A DNA stretch of 8,362 bases, taken from contig CBDUZZ010000112.1 in assembly GCA_965371855.1 (NCBI GenBank), forward strand, positions 1-8,362, in the 5' to 3' direction. The translations under genes were made by a program, and so were the position numbers. How positions within the stretch are numbered: the stretch's first letter is position 1; the number at the start of each line of letters is the position of its first letter. Of this stretch, positions 6,310 to 8,362 are shown piece by piece. Source of the stretch: JAADEM01 sp965371855. Lineage in GTDB: Bacteria; Bacteroidota; Bacteroidia; Bacteroidales; Marinilabiliaceae. Under the pieces are notes generated by a model. It saw only the letters and a list, made by a program, of their open reading frames with translations, ran no database searches and was not told the origin of the DNA.

Positions 6310-7911
6310 ATGAGAATCCTAGCATTTAGTGATTGGAGAACTCAATCAAAAGAAATGATTGAAGATATAATTCGAGAAGAAAAGCCGGATTGTATTATTT
6401 ATTCTGGCGATGATTTAGATAAAATACTTCAGTTACAAGCTGGTCTATTTTTACAATCGAAAAATCATTTTTTTCAAGTTGACTCATCATGCTTCTCTGA
6501 AAAGTCGATTTTTAACTTCCCACTAAATAGCTTCGATGATTTTAAAGAATCAATACTTAAATACGTATCTCCTCCATTTAATGGCATTGAAACTGAAGAT
6601 ATACCATTTTATTTTGTTAATGGAAATGATGATAGTTTGATTGAAAAAAATGGAAGTTTTTATTTAGGAAAAACCAATCAAATTCATATACCATTTGTAC
6701 TCTCGGATTCAGGAAAGAAAATAAGGGTTATTCCTACTGACTATTCTACAGTTTCAGCAAGGATAAGATATTTTTATCAATTATCACAGAGTCCAAGTTT
6801 TGGACTGTTTGAACATAATGGTTTTACAATTTTTGGCTCAAAATGTGGATACGGATTTACATCAGATGTTTTTGATTTGCCAAATAAATACGTTGATATA
6901 TTGATAGTTCATATTCCTCCATTAGGAATCTTAGATTTATCTACAAGATTTAAAACCAAGCACATTGGTTCGGAAGATGTTTTGAACTACATTAAGAAAT
7001 ACCAACCTAAGTATGTTATATGTGGACATTCTCATATGTGGGGTGGACAAACTGAAAAGATTGGAGAAAGCACGGTTATAAATATTAGTTCTCATGATAA
7101 TAATGGAGCAATTGGAAATTATGTGATTATTAATACGGATACTGGGAAATTTGAATTAAAATCGAGAAAAATAAAGACACTAAGACAAGTTAGAGGTGCT
7201 TATTTTAAAAGTGAAGAAAACTTCAATATTTACGGCTCTATAAAAGGTTGGTATAGTCAGGATTTATTGAAACAAAATAATGAAGAAATAATTAATAACC
7301 TTGAAAAGAACGGACGTTCAGTAATAGCTGATAGGATAAGAAGTTTTTCCTGGACGAAACCAAAAATTGTTAAAAAACTTTCATTTAACCCAAAGAATTA
7401 TGCTCTGATTGATGTGGAAACAGGAATTCCGAAGTTTGTTGATTTATGGCAGATTAAATGTAAACTTTGGCTCATTGGTATTTATTACAAAGGGGAAATC
7501 CTTCAATTTGAGTTGCCCAAGCAGAGAGTGAAATTCATAAAGTTCATAAAAGAAAATACCATAAATGAATTAGTCTCATGGACAACATTTGATTCAAAAG
7601 TTCTAAGAAACATGAAAGGATTGGAACATATTAAGTGGATGGATGCATGTAAAAGGGCAACTTATTCAATTATTTGGCATTCTTATAAATTACATGAATT
7701 ATATGATGTTGTATTTGACCATGTGGATAATGAAATAATTGATGGAGCAATAGCAGGATTATATGCTGAACACTTGATAAATAAGAAAAATAAATGTGAG
7801 CTTTGTCCTTCCGAAAATTCTATTAAAGAGAAAATAAAGGATAGAAATAAAAAGGATTTAATTCAAATGTATGAGCTATGTGAATTATTGTATAACTATG
7901 AAAATGAATAA
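6310..7911 (+). CDS. metallophosphoesterase fused to DEDD/RNase H-like exonuclease domain
   Basis: This 533-residue protein has two domains that read as nucleases. Residues 1 to about 285 are a calcineurin-like metallophosphoesterase: LAFSDWR (4-10), SGDDLD (32-37), NGNDD (104-108), HIPP (His201) and CGHSH (238-242). The first motif, normally DxH, is D8-W-R10, so one usual metal-binding His is Arg; the other metal motifs remain. A helical linker (about 300-355) leads to a C-terminal fold resembling YprB-type RNase H-like exonucleases: ALIDVETG (366-372, DxE), SWTTFDSKVL (423-432, Asp428), HSYKLHELYDVV (457-468), DGAIAGLYAEHLI (478-490), and a last motif YELCEL (521-526) where YN..DV is expected, with Glu525 replacing Asp. 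A CxxC (496, 499) lies between. There is no signal peptide or membrane segment, so it is probably cytoplasmic and acts on nucleic acid. DNA repair or phage defence are plausible but unproven. Base composition is AT-richer than the trp genes, suggesting acquisition. Tandem TAA stops end it. Confidence 0.8.
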   Translation: MRILAFSDWRTQSKEMIEDIIREEKPDCIIYSGDDLDKILQLQAGLFLQSKNHFFQVDSSCFSEKSIFNFPLNSFDDFKESILKYVSPPFNGIETEDIPFYFVNGNDDSLIEKNGSFYLGKTNQIHIPFVLSDSGKKIRVIPTDYSTVSARIRYFYQLSQSPSFGLFEHNGFTIFGSKCGYGFTSDVFDLPNKYVDILIVHIPPLGILDLSTRFKTKHIGSEDVLNYIKKYQPKYVICGHSHMWGGQTEKIGESTVINISSHDNNGAIGNYVIINTDTGKFELKSRKIKTLRQVRGAYFKSEENFNIYGSIKGWYSQDLLKQNNEEIINNLEKNGRSVIADRIRSFSWTKPKIVKKLSFNPKNYALIDVETGIPKFVDLWQIKCKLWLIGIYYKGEILQFELPKQRVKFIKFIKENTINELVSWTTFDSKVLRNMKGLEHIKWMDACKRATYSIIWHSYKLHELYDVVFDHVDNEIIDGAIAGLYAEHLINKKNKCELCPSENSIKEKIKDRNKKDLIQMYELCELLYNYENE

Positions 7912-7912
7912 T

Positions 7913-8022
7913 AACGCTCTGTAGCAATGTGCAATAATAATAGCGTAGATAGTTGTGAATTCAATGGTTTTTCTCGCTTTAATTTCATTGTAAATTGAAT
8001 TGCTCCGCAGTTAGCTATTATT
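7913..8022 (+). repeat. inverted-repeat-rich spacer, weakly attC-like
   Basis: The 163-base gap after the fusion gene holds no ORF of note but several dyads. AATAATAGC (7936-7944) pairs with GCTATTATT (8014-8022), AATTCAAT (7958-7965) with ATTGAATT (7994-8001), and AGCAAT (7923-7928) with ATTGCT (7999-8004). The last pair, together with TAAC (7912-7915) and GTTA (8010-8013) and unpaired spacers of 7 and 5 bases, has the layout of an integron attC site. The full 7-base consensus ends do not fit. The second and third pairings exclude each other. A hairpin terminator, a REP-like palindrome or an attC-like remnant are all possible. Confidence 0.4.
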
Positions 8023-8074
8023 CGATTACTTAACTCTATAAAATATGAACATGTAAAATTTAAAGGATTAAATT

Positions 8075-8281
8075 ATGAAAATCGTTTTAATTGTATTAGC
8101 AATTTTAGTAATTGCGCTTGTTGGATTTTATGCTTATTATGGTGGTTTTAAGAAAATTAATGTTTCAATTTCTACAACTGGTGGAGAGGTCTTAATTTTT
8201 GAAAAAATTCAGGGAGACTATAAGCAAAGTGGTGTGATCATGGATAAGATTTATAATTCTTTATTGAAAAGAATTGATTAA
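8075..8281 (+). pseudogene. N-terminal fragment of a membrane-anchored GyrI-like domain protein
   Basis: The 68-residue ORF begins with one transmembrane anchor (residues 3-22, then the aromatic cap FYAYYGGF). It continues with GGEVLIFEKIQGDYKQSGVIMDKIY, which resembles the first strand and helix of GyrI-like/effector-binding domain proteins that in Bacteroidota often carry such an anchor. Those proteins are usually more than twice as long. Here the reading stops at TAA 8279-8281, and the other two frames are closed by TGA 8275-8277 and TAA 8286-8288, so no simple frameshift restores it. The break lies just before the 28-base repeat at 8307, which suggests truncation by rearrangement there. 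A purine-rich AAAGGA (8062-8067) precedes the ATG. It could instead be a genuine small membrane protein. The family call is from memory of the pattern. Confidence 0.5.
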
Positions 8282-8306
8282 AGAATAAGAACGTGATTCA
8301 TCGAAA

Positions 8307-8334
8307 TTCCCCTCCCGGGAGTAATGGCACTAAC
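8307..8334 (-). repeat. 28-base dispersed repeat, copy 2 (inverted relative to 30-57)
   Basis: This is a perfect reverse-complement match to 30-57. It lacks the G-rich tail of copy 1: beyond the match the minus strand reads TTTCGA rather than GGGGTGGG. Its outer end forms a further dyad, CACTAA-C-TTAGTG (8328-8340), centred on the last base of the match. The repeat begins 25 bases after the stop of the truncated membrane-protein ORF. Confidence 0.85.
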
Positions 8335-8362
8335 TTAGTGTATATAATACAATAACTTTTGT

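Noticed and set aside
1..8362. CRISPR array, tRNA, rRNA or transposase
   Set aside because: No regularly spaced repeats, no cloverleaf or rRNA-like stretch, and no transposase or integrase motifs were seen in any frame.
1..8362. Bacteroidota-type promoters (TTTG, then TAnnTTTG)
   Set aside because: By-eye scanning of the spacers gave only partial matches, such as TATTCTTG at 115-122, which would put the RNA start inside trpD; none was strong enough to list.

Overview
The window looks like chromosomal DNA from a Bacteroidota (Bacteroidales/Marinilabiliales-like) bacterium. The basis is the style of the encoded tryptophan enzymes, PurU and TlpA-like protein, AT-rich spacers with almost no Shine-Dalgarno sequences, and G/C-rich palindromic intergenic repeats of a type I associate with that phylum. 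This is inference from reading, not from a database search. All supported genes are on the + strand.

Positions 122-4781 carry five consecutive tryptophan biosynthesis genes in the order trpD-trpC-trpF-trpB-trpA. Together they convert anthranilate and PRPP to tryptophan. trpE and trpG, which make anthranilate, are not in the window and presumably lie upstream. All five enzymes keep their catalytic motifs. The spacers inside the operon are not bland. There is a G-quadruplex motif and a tandem repeat before trpD, a duplicated decoy start before trpF, and a 156-base gap before trpA holding a hairpin flanked by 7-base direct repeats and a possible 15-codon ORF. Positions 4802-5671 encode PurU (formyltetrahydrofolate deformylase), only 20 bases after trpA and probably co-transcribed. 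Positions 5731-6261 encode an exported TlpA/AhpC-like thioredoxin-fold protein.

From 6310 the DNA becomes visibly AT-richer and looks accessory. A 533-residue protein (6310-7911) joins a calcineurin-like metallophosphoesterase to a C-terminal DEDD/RNase H-like exonuclease domain. It is followed by a 163-base spacer rich in inverted repeats, then a 68-residue membrane-anchored fragment (8075-8281) that resembles the beginning of a GyrI-like domain protein and is probably truncated.

A perfect 28-base inverted repeat sits near both ends of the window (30-57 and 8307-8334), bracketing the whole trp-purU-tlpA-nuclease segment. The most interesting items are this repeat pair, the double-nuclease fusion gene and the structured trp operon spacers.
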